DNA from: Lentibacillus sp. Marseille-P4043 | GTDB lineage: Bacteria; Bacillota; Bacilli; Bacillales; Amphibacillaceae | DNA length: 64,000 nt | Direction: 5' to 3' | Assembly: GCF_900258515.1 (NCBI RefSeq) | Contig: NZ_LT984884.1 | Coordinates: forward strand, 948,245 to 1,012,244 | Shown here: piece by piece, positions 42,517 to 50,827 of the stretch | Layout: every line of letters begins with the position of its first letter | How positions within the stretch are numbered: position 1 is the first letter of the stretch | The notes under the pieces: generated by a model | The model's database searches: none | What the model was told of the DNA's origin: nothing | The model's input: only the letters and a program-made list of their open reading frames with translations | Made by a program: the position numbers and the translations under genes

Positions 42517-42618
42517 CTAAAGTGCATGAGGGATTCTTTTATGGTTATTATCAGAAACAATAAACGCCACTAACATCCTGAAGGATATCATGAGGGTGAG
42601 CGCACTAACAATGTCCAT
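42517..42618 (-). pseudogene. Degenerate holin-like toxin module 4
   Basis: ATG 42618 reads MDIVSALTLMISFRMLVAFI then VSDNNHK, almost the same as module 2 except Gly to Arg in the helix and loss of the stop, so it runs on RIPHAL into the terminator stem. The strong ribosome site and leader are missing (upstream is CAAAATGGAAAGCCA). The antisense side (42393-42520) keeps the hairpins and a TAATT remnant of the -10, but its -35 is gone. This is a decaying third copy of the module 1/2 element. Confidence 0.65.
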
Positions 42619-42697
42619 TGGCTTTCCATTTTGCACCTTGAAAGAGAACTATTACTAGAATAGAGTTGTTTTAACCAAATTTTTCTTTTATAATTCA

Positions 42698-43174
42698 CTA
42701 TAGATTCATTAATGATGAAACTAATCCTTCCGCCACAACAGATAATGTTGCCATTACTATAGCCAGTGTACTAACTCCTAGAATCGTCCAAATAAACACT
42801 TGACTTCTTGAGGCCCCAAGAGTAGTTATTGCACCAGCACCAACCTGACTACTAAACAAAATAGATGATAAAAAACATACTCCGGTTGCTCCAAAACGAT
42901 CGAAGGTTCTTTTTATTCGAGGATTAATTCCTATATGCGTTTTATCCCTCTTTCGAAGTTTATTAGATATTGTGGCAAAAAGTTTGTTAATTTCAGCTCC
43001 AAAAAACACAAACAGAAGGACACTAATTGCATTCCCGAGAATGGCTAGGATTAATGCTACAAGAGGCGGAAAGTTAAAAACGATGATTGCTGTTGGAACT
43101 GTTAAAAATACTTCAAGGAAAGGAACCATACTTACAAAAAATATAAAAACGCACTGTAGTAAAACATTTTCCAT
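42698..43174 (-). CDS. Small multidrug export family membrane protein
   Basis: 158 residues with four to five helices; matches the PF06695 'putative small multi-drug export' family, whose landmarks here are the N-terminal VSMVPFLEVFLTVPTAIIVF and a C-terminal VGAGAITTLGASRSQVFIWT. The family name rests on little experimental data. It is divergent from a TetR gene and has a good promoter on its strand: -35 TTGAGT (43242-43247), 17-base spacer, -10 TATAAT (43219-43224). TetR control is therefore likely. Confidence 0.8.
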   Translation of the reverse strand: MENVLLQCVFIFFVSMVPFLEVFLTVPTAIIVFNFPPLVALILAILGNAISVLLFVFFGAEINKLFATISNKLRKRDKTHIGINPRIKRTFDRFGATGVCFLSSILFSSQVGAGAITTLGASRSQVFIWTILGVSTLAIVMATLSVVAEGLVSSLMNL

Positions 43175-43206
43175 ATAAATATCTTCCCTTCTTTTGTTAG
43201 GTCGGT

Positions 43207-43247
43207 TGACTTAAAATAATTATAATACAGATGACTTAGAAACTCAA
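43207..43247 (-). promoter_or_regulatory. Divergent promoter region with TGACTTA direct repeats
   Basis: TGACTTA occurs at 43207-43213 and 43232-43238, on either side of and inside the minus-strand promoter. They may be binding sites for the divergent TetR protein. Confidence 0.4.
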
Positions 43248-43259
43248 AGGAGTTATAGT

Positions 43260-43862
43260 ATGCCTAAAAAAATAGATCATGCTGAAAGAAGAGATCAAAT
43301 TGTAGAAGCAATGTTTCGTATTATTCATCATTTGGGTTTTGAAAAGGCGACATCTCGCGAAATTGCCAAAGAAGCTGGATTATCTTTAGGTTCTGTTCAA
43401 TACTTTTTTCCAAAACAAAAAGACATATATATGTTTGCAATCAACGTTATCTATCAAAGATTTGAGGAGAGAATGCAAAAGGTCGTACAGGTGAATCAGG
43501 GTGGGATTGAAAACGCAGTCCGTATGATAAAACAAATTGTTCAAGCTAATACAGAAGAAGAAAGAATGGAAAATGATATATGGATGAAATTTTCCATAAT
43601 GGCAACGATGAACCCAGAATATCACGTGACAAAGAATAGATCTCGAGAAGTAAACCTTAATTTTGCAAAGGATGTATTAAGGATGCTTTATAAAAATGGG
43701 TATATTAAAAATTCCATAAGTATTGAAGACAACGCAAATTCGTTAATTATATTCATCCACGGCTTAGTATTCGAATCTGTCATTTATGCTAGTTTATACA
43801 ACGATCAAGTTATAGAAAAAGAAATCAGAGAATATTTACGAAGGATCTGTAACTACAATTAA
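43260..43862 (+). CDS. TetR/AcrR family transcriptional regulator
   Basis: 200 residues: HTH part with RRDQIVEAMFRIIHHLGFEK, ATSREIAKEAGLSLGSVQYF and FPKQKDIYMFAI, then a helical ligand domain of the TetR_C_6 type. It resembles PksA/BetI-like members. It is divergent from the small multidrug export gene and probably represses it. CAAAGGAGTTATAGT precedes the ATG. Confidence 0.9.
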   Translation: MPKKIDHAERRDQIVEAMFRIIHHLGFEKATSREIAKEAGLSLGSVQYFFPKQKDIYMFAINVIYQRFEERMQKVVQVNQGGIENAVRMIKQIVQANTEEERMENDIWMKFSIMATMNPEYHVTKNRSREVNLNFAKDVLRMLYKNGYIKNSISIEDNANSLIIFIHGLVFESVIYASLYNDQVIEKEIREYLRRICNYN

Positions 43863-44044
43863 TTATGCACAGTCGGTCTACCTTCAAATTCAAAAATTGA
43901 CCCTATAAGGGCGTAAACCTTAGATGCAAGGTTGCGCTCTTCAGAGTAGTATCTAATTCTGTATGGTTTTTTCAACATTATTTCGAAATCAATTCCTCCA
44001 CTATCTGGCCGATTGTTGAACTTAAGGTAAACAACACTTTCCAA
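43859..44044 (-). CDS. Possible small protein of unknown function
   Basis: 61 residues from TTG 44044, ending 4 bases inside the convergent TetR gene. Composition is protein-like (FEIMLKKPYRIRYYSEERNL, ASKVYALIGSIFEFEGRP) but the ribosome site is weak (GGCGGATTAG) and no family is recognised. It may be the tail of a lost gene. Confidence 0.35.
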   Translation of the reverse strand: MESVVYLKFNNRPDSGGIDFEIMLKKPYRIRYYSEERNLASKVYALIGSIFEFEGRPTVHN

Positions 44045-44156
44045 CTAATCCGCCATTTAAATTAAGTACATGTATTCACAATCTACTTCAATTGCCGCGG
44101 GATTCACCTGATTTGGACTATTCAACAGGCATTTTAACTAATATGGTCAATAAAAA

Positions 44157-44183
44157 GGCTCCGTCAAATATTGTGACGAAGCC
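44157..44183 (-). terminator. Intrinsic terminator of the tusA/yeeE pair
   Basis: GGCTTCGTCA and TGACGGAGCC (minus strand) form the stem, followed by TTTTTATTG. Confidence 0.8.
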
Positions 44184-44217
44184 AATGTTAATTCGAAGTT
44201 TATTTTACTTGTTTCAA

Positions 44218-44445
44218 CTAGGCAATAATATAAAACAAATACTCCGGACCGTTTTTAACGGGTTCTTGGGCAAATTGATAGCCATGGTTTGGCACATCTT
44301 CCGGTATATTACGGAAAGAGGAAGGGCAATCTGTGATTACCTTTAAAAGTTTTCCTTTTTCCATCCCTTCCAAAGCTTCCAGAGTATAAATTACTGGGTA
44401 TGGGCATGACTCCCCTCGTAAATCCAATGTATAATCAACCGACAT
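44218..44445 (-). CDS. TusA-family sulfurtransferase-like protein
   Basis: 75 residues. DLRGESCPYPVIYTLEALEG contains the single cysteine (about residue 14) and CPxP motif of TusA/YedF/SirA proteins, which carry sulfur as persulfide. ATG 44445 has AAGGAGTG 7 bases before it. It overlaps the end of the YeeE/YedE transporter gene by 11 bases. The pairing matches the TsuA-TsuB thiosulfate uptake system, where the TusA-like partner takes up the imported sulfur. Confidence 0.9.
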   Translation of the reverse strand: MSVDYTLDLRGESCPYPVIYTLEALEGMEKGKLLKVITDCPSSFRNIPEDVPNHGYQFAQEPVKNGPEYLFYIIA

Positions 44446-45634
44446 GTTTCTGCACTCCTTTCTTGAATTCAATTCTTGACTGATAATGTTTTTGCCAGTA
44501 ATGTGTAATACCAAAACAAATTGCCAGCATCACAAGCGTTGCGATAATCGCACCAACAGGGCCAATTGAAGCAACTAAGTTAACCTTATCTCCACTTTCA
44601 ACAAGTAGATGATAAATACCAAGATGATCCCAAGCATAGGCAAGCAAAGTCGCACCGGCTATGTTCCCAATGAATACGGTGAGGTAAAGGATTTGTCCTT
44701 CCATGAGCCGGTACATCATTCCTGTTTCACAGCTACTTGCTAAGACAATGCCAAGACCGAAGAGGGCACCACCGATAAACGTACTTATTGCTGCTATTTG
44801 TGTGATTGGTTCTAACCCATAAACACCGATAACAATAATTGTAATCACCGAACTGATGGCCATCCCAGCAATGATTGCCTTTGCCATTGTTCCCCGACCA
44901 AGCATCCACAAGTCACGGAATGCGGACGTAAAGCAGATCTGCCCCCGTTCGATTAAAATACCAAAAAATGCACCAAATAATGCAGCAACACCTAGCATTG
45001 TTTTACCAGTAATAAAAAGGTAGATAATGAGTGCGGCGTATGCTAGAGTTACGATGCCACCAACATAAGGTTGCACTTTTTTTGACTTTATAGCGGATGG
45101 TTCTGCATTTCCCTTTGTCAGCACTGGTTTTCCTTTCCACCAACGCGTTTTTACGATTTTCGTTCCAAGATAAGTACCAACACCAGTAGCAACGATAAAA
45201 ATCCAGGAATGAATAGAAAACTGTGGTACACCTGTAAAGAATGCTGCAAGGTTACATCCTAAGGCTAATCGTGCACCAAATCCCGCAATAATACCACCGA
45301 CTAATCCTTGCACAATCCGCCGTTTTTGCTTGGGAATTCGTATTCTAAAATTATTGCTGAATAAAACCATCATTAAGGTGCCAATAAACATTCCCCACAC
45401 AATCCAGCCACCAGTTCGATCAAATGTACCTCCTTCCATATGAATCATGTTAAAATAAGCCCAACCGGAAATATCAACGCCGAAAAATTGCAATATATGT
45501 CCACCCAGACGAGTAAATTCGCCTGTTACAGCCCAAACACTTTCGGTAATACCAAAATATATTGCACTCAAAATCCCCGCAATGATAAGAGCTACGTAGG
45601 GATTCCAATAGCTTGTTAATAATTTCTTAACCAT
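44435..45634 (-). CDS. YeeE/YedE family sulfur (thiosulfate) transporter
   Basis: 399 residues with about ten to twelve helices in two repeats. Each repeat has the cysteine-bearing turn of the family: GFGARLALGCNLAAFF (about 118-133), GILIERGQICFTSAFRDLW (about 225-243) and LASSCETGMMYRLMEGQ (about 304). In TsuA such cysteines pass thiosulfate through the pore. Coupled by overlap to the TusA-like gene. Together they import thiosulfate for cysteine synthesis; selenium-linked roles are also known for this family. No ribosome-site ambiguity of note. Confidence 0.88.
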   Translation of the reverse strand: MVKKLLTSYWNPYVALIIAGILSAIYFGITESVWAVTGEFTRLGGHILQFFGVDISGWAYFNMIHMEGGTFDRTGGWIVWGMFIGTLMMVLFSNNFRIRIPKQKRRIVQGLVGGIIAGFGARLALGCNLAAFFTGVPQFSIHSWIFIVATGVGTYLGTKIVKTRWWKGKPVLTKGNAEPSAIKSKKVQPYVGGIVTLAYAALIIYLFITGKTMLGVAALFGAFFGILIERGQICFTSAFRDLWMLGRGTMAKAIIAGMAISSVITIIVIGVYGLEPITQIAAISTFIGGALFGLGIVLASSCETGMMYRLMEGQILYLTVFIGNIAGATLLAYAWDHLGIYHLLVESGDKVNLVASIGPVGAIIATLVMLAICFGITHYWQKHYQSRIEFKKGVQKHVG

Positions 45635-45871
45635 TCGTTCTAAACTCCTTCACTTCCAGCAGAACAAGAATAAGTTCCAATTCCTTAGGATAATATATGT
45701 CCTTTTCTATTGTAATACTACTTGTTCATATCGCAAACTGTAAAATTTCCATTTCTCAAGGTATTCTCAAGGTATTATATGTAATTTGTTGTGTAGACCG
45801 AAACAATTCGGCATTACCAGCTCGTTTCAAGCATATGCTATATAAACCTTGCCCTGAATGGAGGAAATAAA

Positions 45872-47767
45872 ATGAGTATACTGGACAAAGTGAAGCATCA
45901 CCGGGAAGAGGAAAGGCAACTAGTGTGGGAAGGTACATTTGCGGAGTATTTGGAAATTGTGAAGGAACGACCAGAAGTTGCCCAAACAGCACATTCTCGC
46001 GTTTATAATATGATCAAAAGTTCTGGATTAACCGAAAAAGATGGTAAAAAAATGTATCAATTTTTTGGCGAAGAGATATTTGGGCTTGAAGATGCGATTG
46101 AAAAGCTTGTCGAGGAATACTTTCATCCGGCAGCAAAACGACTTGATGTTAGGAAGCGTATTTTACTATTAATGGGTCCGGTTAGCGGTGGGAAATCAAC
46201 AATTGTAACAATGCTAAAGCGAGGGCTTGAGGCTTATTCAAGAACGGATGAAGGAGCAGTTTATGCGATTAAAGGCTGTCCGATGCACGAGGATCCGCTT
46301 CATCTAATTCCAAACCATTTGCGGGAGGACTTTTATGAAGAATACGGTATTCGGGTTGAAGGAAGCTTGTCACCTCTGAATACGATGCGATTAGAAAAGG
46401 AATATGATGGGCGAGTTGAAGATGTGAAGGTAGAGCGGATTTTCTTCTCGGAAGACAAACGTGTTGGTGTTGGAACATTTAGTCCGTCTGATCCAAAGTC
46501 ACAGGATATTGCTGATTTAACAGGTAGCATTGATTTTTCAACGATTGCTGAATATGGTTCGGAATCAGATCCTCGGGCATACCGTTTTGATGGGGAATTG
46601 AACAAAGCGAACCGAGGAATGATGGAGTTCCAGGAGATGCTCAAGTGTGATGAAAAGTTTCTTTGGCACCTTTTATCACTCACGCAGGAGGGTAATTTTA
46701 AAGCGGGCAGGTTTGCTTTAATAAGTGCCGATGAACTCATTGTGGCACACACGAACGAAGCAGAGTACCGTTCCTTTATTTCCAATAAAAAGAATGAGGC
46801 ATTGCATTCAAGAATTATCGTGATGCCGATTCCTTACAATTTACGTGTGACTCAAGAAGAGCGTATTTACGATAAAATGATAAGGGAAAGTGATATGGCA
46901 CATGTCCACATTGCGCCACATGCACTACGGGTTGCTGCGATTTTTTCCATTTTGACAAGGCTTGAGGATTCTAAAAAGCAAGGTGTTGACCATGTTAAGA
47001 AGATGCGCCTTTATGATGGCGAAAGTGTTGAGGGGTTCAACCAACTTGATGTGGAGGAATTAAGAAAAGAGTTTCCTGAAGAAGGGATGAACGGGATTGA
47101 TCCACGTTATGTGATTAATCGAATTTCATCGACGATTATTCGTAAAGAAGTTCCATCGATTAATGCCCTTGATGTTCTGCGATCGCTAAAAGACGGCCTT
47201 GATCAGCATCCTTCAATTTCAGATGAAGACCGGGAAAACTATATGAACTATATTGCCGTTGCTAGACGTGAATACGATGAAATTGCTAAGAAGGAAGTTC
47301 AGAAAGCATTTGTCTATTCGTATGAGGAGTCGGCGAAAACGTTAATGGATAACTACCTAGATAATGTCGAGGCGTATTGTAACAAGAATAAGCTAAGGGA
47401 TCCGTTGACAGGAGAAGAAATGAATCCGGATGAAAAATTAATGCGCTCGATTGAGGAACAAATCGGTATTTCTGAAAATGCGAAAAAGGCCTTTCGCGAG
47501 GAAATTCTTATTCGTATTTCCGCCTATGCAAGAAAGGGGAAACGTTTTGAATATAACTCGCATGAGCGGTTGCGCGAGGCAATTCAAAAGAAATTATTTG
47601 CCGACTTAAAAGATGTTGTCAAAATTACAACGACATCAAAAACGCCTGACGAGTCACAACTTAAAAAGATCAATGAAGTGATTACTAGATTGATTGATGA
47701 ATATGGCTATAATTCTATTTCAGCTAACGAACTTTTACGGTATGTTGGAAGCTTGTTGAATCGATAA
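45872..47767 (+). CDS. prkA: PrkA serine protein kinase / AAA+ sporulation protein
   Basis: 631 residues, full length. PrkA has an N-terminal AAA+ domain with Walker A GPVSGGKST (about 102-110) and a C-terminal kinase-like domain; in B. subtilis it is made under sigma-E and influences sporulation, with Lon-like protease activity also reported. Strings such as VYAIKGCPMHEDPLHLIPNH, DIADLTGSIDFSTIAEYGSE and FNQLDVEELRKEFPEEGMNGIDPRYVINRI are highly typical. It lies with yhbH and spoVR, which are genomic partners across bacteria (prkA-yhbH-spoVR, yeaGH-ycgB). ATGGAGGAAATAAA precedes the ATG; the 5' region has the direct repeat CTCAAGGTATT twice at about 45756-45777. Confidence 0.96.
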   Translation: MSILDKVKHHREEERQLVWEGTFAEYLEIVKERPEVAQTAHSRVYNMIKSSGLTEKDGKKMYQFFGEEIFGLEDAIEKLVEEYFHPAAKRLDVRKRILLLMGPVSGGKSTIVTMLKRGLEAYSRTDEGAVYAIKGCPMHEDPLHLIPNHLREDFYEEYGIRVEGSLSPLNTMRLEKEYDGRVEDVKVERIFFSEDKRVGVGTFSPSDPKSQDIADLTGSIDFSTIAEYGSESDPRAYRFDGELNKANRGMMEFQEMLKCDEKFLWHLLSLTQEGNFKAGRFALISADELIVAHTNEAEYRSFISNKKNEALHSRIIVMPIPYNLRVTQEERIYDKMIRESDMAHVHIAPHALRVAAIFSILTRLEDSKKQGVDHVKKMRLYDGESVEGFNQLDVEELRKEFPEEGMNGIDPRYVINRISSTIIRKEVPSINALDVLRSLKDGLDQHPSISDEDRENYMNYIAVARREYDEIAKKEVQKAFVYSYEESAKTLMDNYLDNVEAYCNKNKLRDPLTGEEMNPDEKLMRSIEEQIGISENAKKAFREEILIRISAYARKGKRFEYNSHERLREAIQKKLFADLKDVVKITTTSKTPDESQLKKINEVITRLIDEYGYNSISANELLRYVGSLLNR

Positions 47768-47784
47768 ATAAGAGGTATGTAAAA

Positions 47785-47819
47785 AAACAAGGCTAATTAT
47801 GGAGTTAGTCTTGTTTTTT
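47785..47819 (+). terminator. Intrinsic terminator of prkA
   Basis: AACAAGGCTAA pairs with TTAGTCTTGTT (one G-U pair) and runs into TTTTTTT. Confidence 0.8.
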
Positions 47820-47860
47820 TATAGGCTAGAGTGTTGCTATCCACACTGCAGCCCGGAATC

Positions 47861-48171
47861 TCACGCCGATGATTCCACGCCCGGGCTGATGTTATCGCTT
47901 TCGGGCTGATGATTCGGTGCACGGGCTGATGTTATCGCTTTCGGGCCGATGATTCGGTGCACGGGCTGATGTTATCATTTTCGGGCCGATGATTCCGTGC
48001 CCGAGCCGATGTTATCGCTTTCGGGCTGATGATTCGGTGCACGGGCTGATGTTATCATTTTCGGGCCGATGATTCGGTGCACGGGCTGATGTTATCATTT
48101 TCGGGCTGATGATTCGGTGCACGGGCTGATGTTATCATTTTCGGGCCGATGATTCCACGCCCGGGCCGATG
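47861..48171. repeat. 20-bp tandem repeat array, locus 3, with 40-bp alternation
   Basis: About fifteen 20-base units in the opposite orientation to loci 1 and 2: each contains CGGGCTGATG or CGGGCCGATG, whose reverse complement is the CATCAGCCCG core seen at 30161. Two unit types alternate, ending ATTCGGTGCA and TTATCGCTTT (or TTATCATTTT), giving a 40-bp higher-order repeat. It fills the prkA-yhbH gap after the prkA terminator. Copies are more alike here than at the other loci, so this array is younger or more recently homogenised. Confidence 0.9.
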
Positions 48172-48304
48172 TAATACCAGTTTTGAATCATTGTTAATAA
48201 ATAATCTTAATGTTTAGCAATAACTCGTATACAACTGCATAGGATAAAGAAAGTGGTCAAATTATTTAATAATGTATAATATTCAAACAACAGGAGGGGA
48301 TAGT

Positions 48305-49471
48305 GTGAAGGAAGAAAAGGAAAACTTTGTCGTCTCCCAGGAAAATTGGTCCCTCCATCGTAAGGGTTATCAGGATCAGCAACGTCATATGGATAAAGTA
48401 AAGGAAGCTATTAAGAATAATTTACCAGATTTAATAACCGAAGAAAACATCATTATGTCCAATGGGCGTGATGTGATCAAGATTCCCATCCGTTCATTAG
48501 ACGAGTACAAAATCCGCTATAATTACAATAAATCAAAACATGTGGGTCAAGGAGATGGTGATAGTCAAGTCGGTGATGTCGTTGCCCGTGATCCAAACAG
48601 TAAGGATAAAGGAAAGGGTGCTGGTCAAGGGAAGCAAGCAGGAGACAAACCTGGAAGTGACTATTATGAAGCAGATGTGTCCATCGCTGAAATAGAAGCG
48701 GCCCTGTTTAAGGAACTCGAACTCCCCAACTTAGAACAAAAGGAACAAGCCGAAATTACCACGGAAAAAATAGAATTTAATGATGTCCGCAAAAAAGGAT
48801 TAATGGGAAATATTGATAAAAAGCGAACCATTTTAACCGCCCTCAAACGAAATGCAACAGAAGGAAAGCCTGGTATCACTCCTATTTATAATGATGATCT
48901 CCGTTTTAAAACCTGGAATGAAGTAATTAAACCCGATTCAAAAGCGGTTGTGCTGGCGATGATGGATACAAGTGCATCCATGGGGACATTTGCCAAATAC
49001 ATGGCGAGGAGTTTCTTTTTCTGGATGACCAAATTTTTACGGTCGAAATATGAAACCGTTGAAATTGATTTTATTGCGCATCATACAGAAGCAAAAGTTG
49101 TATCAGAAGAAGACTTTTTTTCAAAAGGGGAAAGTGGTGGTACGATTTGTTCATCAGCTTACTACAAAGCATTAGAGCTGATTGATCAAAAATACGATCC
49201 GCAACGTTTTAATATTTATCCTTTTCACTTTTCAGATGGAGAAAATATAACATCGGATAACCCGAAATGTATTGAACTTATTAATCAGATTATGGACGTT
49301 TCAAATATGTTTGGTTATGGTGAAGTGAATGAATACAATAGACGTTCAACACTTATGAATGCATATCAAACAATTGACAATCCGAAATTCCGGCACTACA
49401 TCTTGAAAGAGAAAAGTGACGTTTATCATGCGATGAAGAGCTTCTTTCAGAAAGAGGTTGCTACCGTATAA
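48305..49471 (+). CDS. yhbH: YhbH-type sporulation protein (DUF444)
   Basis: 388 residues from GTG 48305, 6 bases after AGGAGGGG. DUF444/YeaH family: N-terminal [20 protein letters not shown], a Gly/Lys-rich linker (about 95-125: [16 protein letters not shown]), and a von Willebrand A-like C-terminal domain with the metal-ion motif [13 protein letters not shown] (about 222) and [20 protein letters not shown]. It acts with PrkA and SpoVR; B. subtilis yhbH is sigma-E dependent. The exact biochemical role is unknown. Confidence 0.93.
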   Translation: MKEEKENFVVSQENWSLHRKGYQDQQRHMDKVKEAIKNNLPDLITEENIIMSNGRDVIKIPIRSLDEYKIRYNYNKSKHVGQGDGDSQVGDVVARDPNSKDKGKGAGQGKQAGDKPGSDYYEADVSIAEIEAALFKELELPNLEQKEQAEITTEKIEFNDVRKKGLMGNIDKKRTILTALKRNATEGKPGITPIYNDDLRFKTWNEVIKPDSKAVVLAMMDTSASMGTFAKYMARSFFFWMTKFLRSKYETVEIDFIAHHTEAKVVSEEDFFSKGESGGTICSSAYYKALELIDQKYDPQRFNIYPFHFSDGENITSDNPKCIELINQIMDVSNMFGYGEVNEYNRRSTLMNAYQTIDNPKFRHYILKEKSDVYHAMKSFFQKEVATV

Positions 49472-49475
49472 CTAG

Positions 49476-49506
49476 GAATGGCACTCCTTATTAAGGGGTG
49501 CCATTC
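49476..49506 (+). terminator. Hairpin terminator of yhbH
   Basis: GAATGGCACTCC and GGGGTGCCATTC pair 4 bases after the stop; the T run is short. Confidence 0.7.
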
Positions 49507-49557
49507 AATACTGTAAGCGGAAGAAAATTCTGCTGATTAATAGTAATGTCGGTTTCT

Positions 49558-49616
49558 ACTCGGGCCAAGTGTCGCGCAACTCAGGCCAAAAGCCGTGCAC
49601 CTCGGTCGAAACATTG
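49558..49616. repeat. Three 21-bp direct repeats
   Basis: CTCGGGCCAAGTGTCGCGCA, CTCAGGCCAAAAGCCGTGCA and CTCGGTCGAAACATTGC follow one another at a 21-base step. The length and GC-rich character are like the 20-bp arrays, but the sequence is not clearly the same unit. Confidence 0.55.
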
Positions 49617-49964
49617 CTAGACGAGTTCAATCTTATAAACACCACGTTCTGTACTTAATAAAAAGTGGGAACTATCAAATTCATAAAGCGAATTATCCTC
49701 AAGTGGTATTTCATACAAGGATGTTGGGAGTGACTGAGGATTCGTTGCATCCGTCTGAACGGCTCCACTACCGTTTAATTGTAAGGCGTGCATTGGTACA
49801 TAATCGTCAATCCTTCTCGTGTTTCGGGAATAGGAAATGTCCTGTAAGTTCATCACTGTTTCATCAATATCATCAAGTTCAAATTTTGAAACCTTAATCG
49901 TTTGTCCATTCCATTGTTTCAACAGTTCGTTAAATTCCTCAATTGATAAGAAATGTTGGTCCAT
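49617..49964 (-). CDS. Hypothetical protein
   Basis: 115 residues: HFLSIEEFNELLKQWNGQTI, KVSKFELDDIDETVMNLQDI, DDYVPMHALQLNGSGAVQTD and a C-terminal beta-rich SHFLLSTERGVYKIELV. Soluble, acidic, no motif I recognise. AGTAGGAGGAATCATA precedes the ATG, so it is probably real. It lies between yhbH and the first spoVR remnant and is convergent with yhbH. Confidence 0.65.
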   Translation of the reverse strand: MDQHFLSIEEFNELLKQWNGQTIKVSKFELDDIDETVMNLQDISYSRNTRRIDDYVPMHALQLNGSGAVQTDATNPQSLPTSLYEIPLEDNSLYEFDSSHFLLSTERGVYKIELV

Positions 49965-50022
49965 TATGATTCCTCCTACTGATTATATTTTCCCCTATTG
50001 GGAGTTATCATTCGGGGATTTG

Positions 50023-50180
50023 ACGCTCTTACAATGGTAAAGGTTGTCATAAATGAAAAGGTGAATAAGATCAGTATTTAAACACAACATAACGAAGGAC
50101 TTTTTATTATAAAAATATTCCTGGTTCATGATTCCCTCCTTTGCTCATAAACTATAAAAAGCACAATTGGAGGGATCATA
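50023..50180 (+). repeat. Duplicated spoVR leader, copy 1
   Basis: From ACGCTCTTACAATGGTAA to the GGAGGGATCATA ribosome site this is almost identical to 53677-53835, the leader of the intact spoVR. The shorter version before copy 3 (58960-59031) matches only from about ATATTCTTAGTTCATGATTC on. Confidence 0.85.
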
Positions 50181-50360
50181 TTGACGACGGAAACAAAGGC
50201 GCTCACACGTGCGATTGATGAAATTAATGAAATTGCATCTAGTCGGAAAAGGATCTTTTGCTATTTATTGAAGAGTATAGCCGTGAACTGGAGGACTGGC
50301 AACGTGATATTTTAACGATGATGCATGAGGAAATGCTTTATTTCATGCCGCAGTATCTAT
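50180..50360 (+). pseudogene. spoVR: spoVR remnant 1 with large internal deletion
   Basis: TTG start then ACGACGGAAACAAAGGCGCT and on to GAAATTGCATCT, as in the intact gene, after which about 590 bases are missing; the sequence resumes at CGGAAAAGGATCTTTTGC and continues through GAGGAAATGCTTTATTTC before it ends in unrelated DNA. Only the first ~20 codons and a ~35-codon middle piece remain. The break at its right end coincides with the start of the AbiE-carrying segment. Confidence 0.9.
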
Positions 50361-50375
50361 AATGCCATCATGGTA

Positions 50376-50827
50376 TTATTCTAAATTATTTGGGATTATT
50401 CCACTATCTAATATTTGAAAAATACTCTTTTTCACAGTTTCATAGTTTATTTTTGCGTCTCCGAATAATAATTTTGTCGTTATTTCCTGGTAATCACTTT
50501 TGTAATAATCTTCATTAGCTATATGCATTAGAACCCGCTTCAACTCATAACCCTTTTGGCTTGAAATATTAATATTTGGCTTTGTGCGACGTTCTTCTAC
50601 TATCTCATAAAAAAGGGCACCTATTTTTTCCGCCTCAATATTTTTGCTTGTCCAAATTTTATGGATATCATATAAATGCCTAGAGTTTTGGTGATAACCC
50701 TTATTTTCATGGTAGTCACAAATTGCAAACAATTTATCAAAAAATGTTCTTTCAATACTTTGTACATTTATTTCAAATGGTTCTAGGTTATATTTCTTAA
50801 TTAAATCAATTTGCTGTTCAGTGAGTC
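50376..50827 (-). pseudogene. AbiEii-type nucleotidyltransferase toxin, C-terminal part (cut off by IS)
   Basis: The minus strand from the IS edge reads LTEQQIDLIKKYNLEPFEIN, VQSIERTFFDKLFAICDYHE, then NSRHLYDIHKIW...EIVEERRTKPNINISSQKGY, to the stop at 50376. This is the C-terminal half of the AbiEii/AbiGii (DUF1814) toxin, the family with an ERTFxDK and SRHxYD signature. Its N-terminal half is on the other side of the insertion sequence at 52380-52877. Confidence 0.85.

Noticed and set aside
45756..45871. A sigma-E promoter for prkA
   Set aside because: A CATATGCT sequence near 45832 resembles the -10, but I found no fitting -35 at the right distance, so I do not call it.
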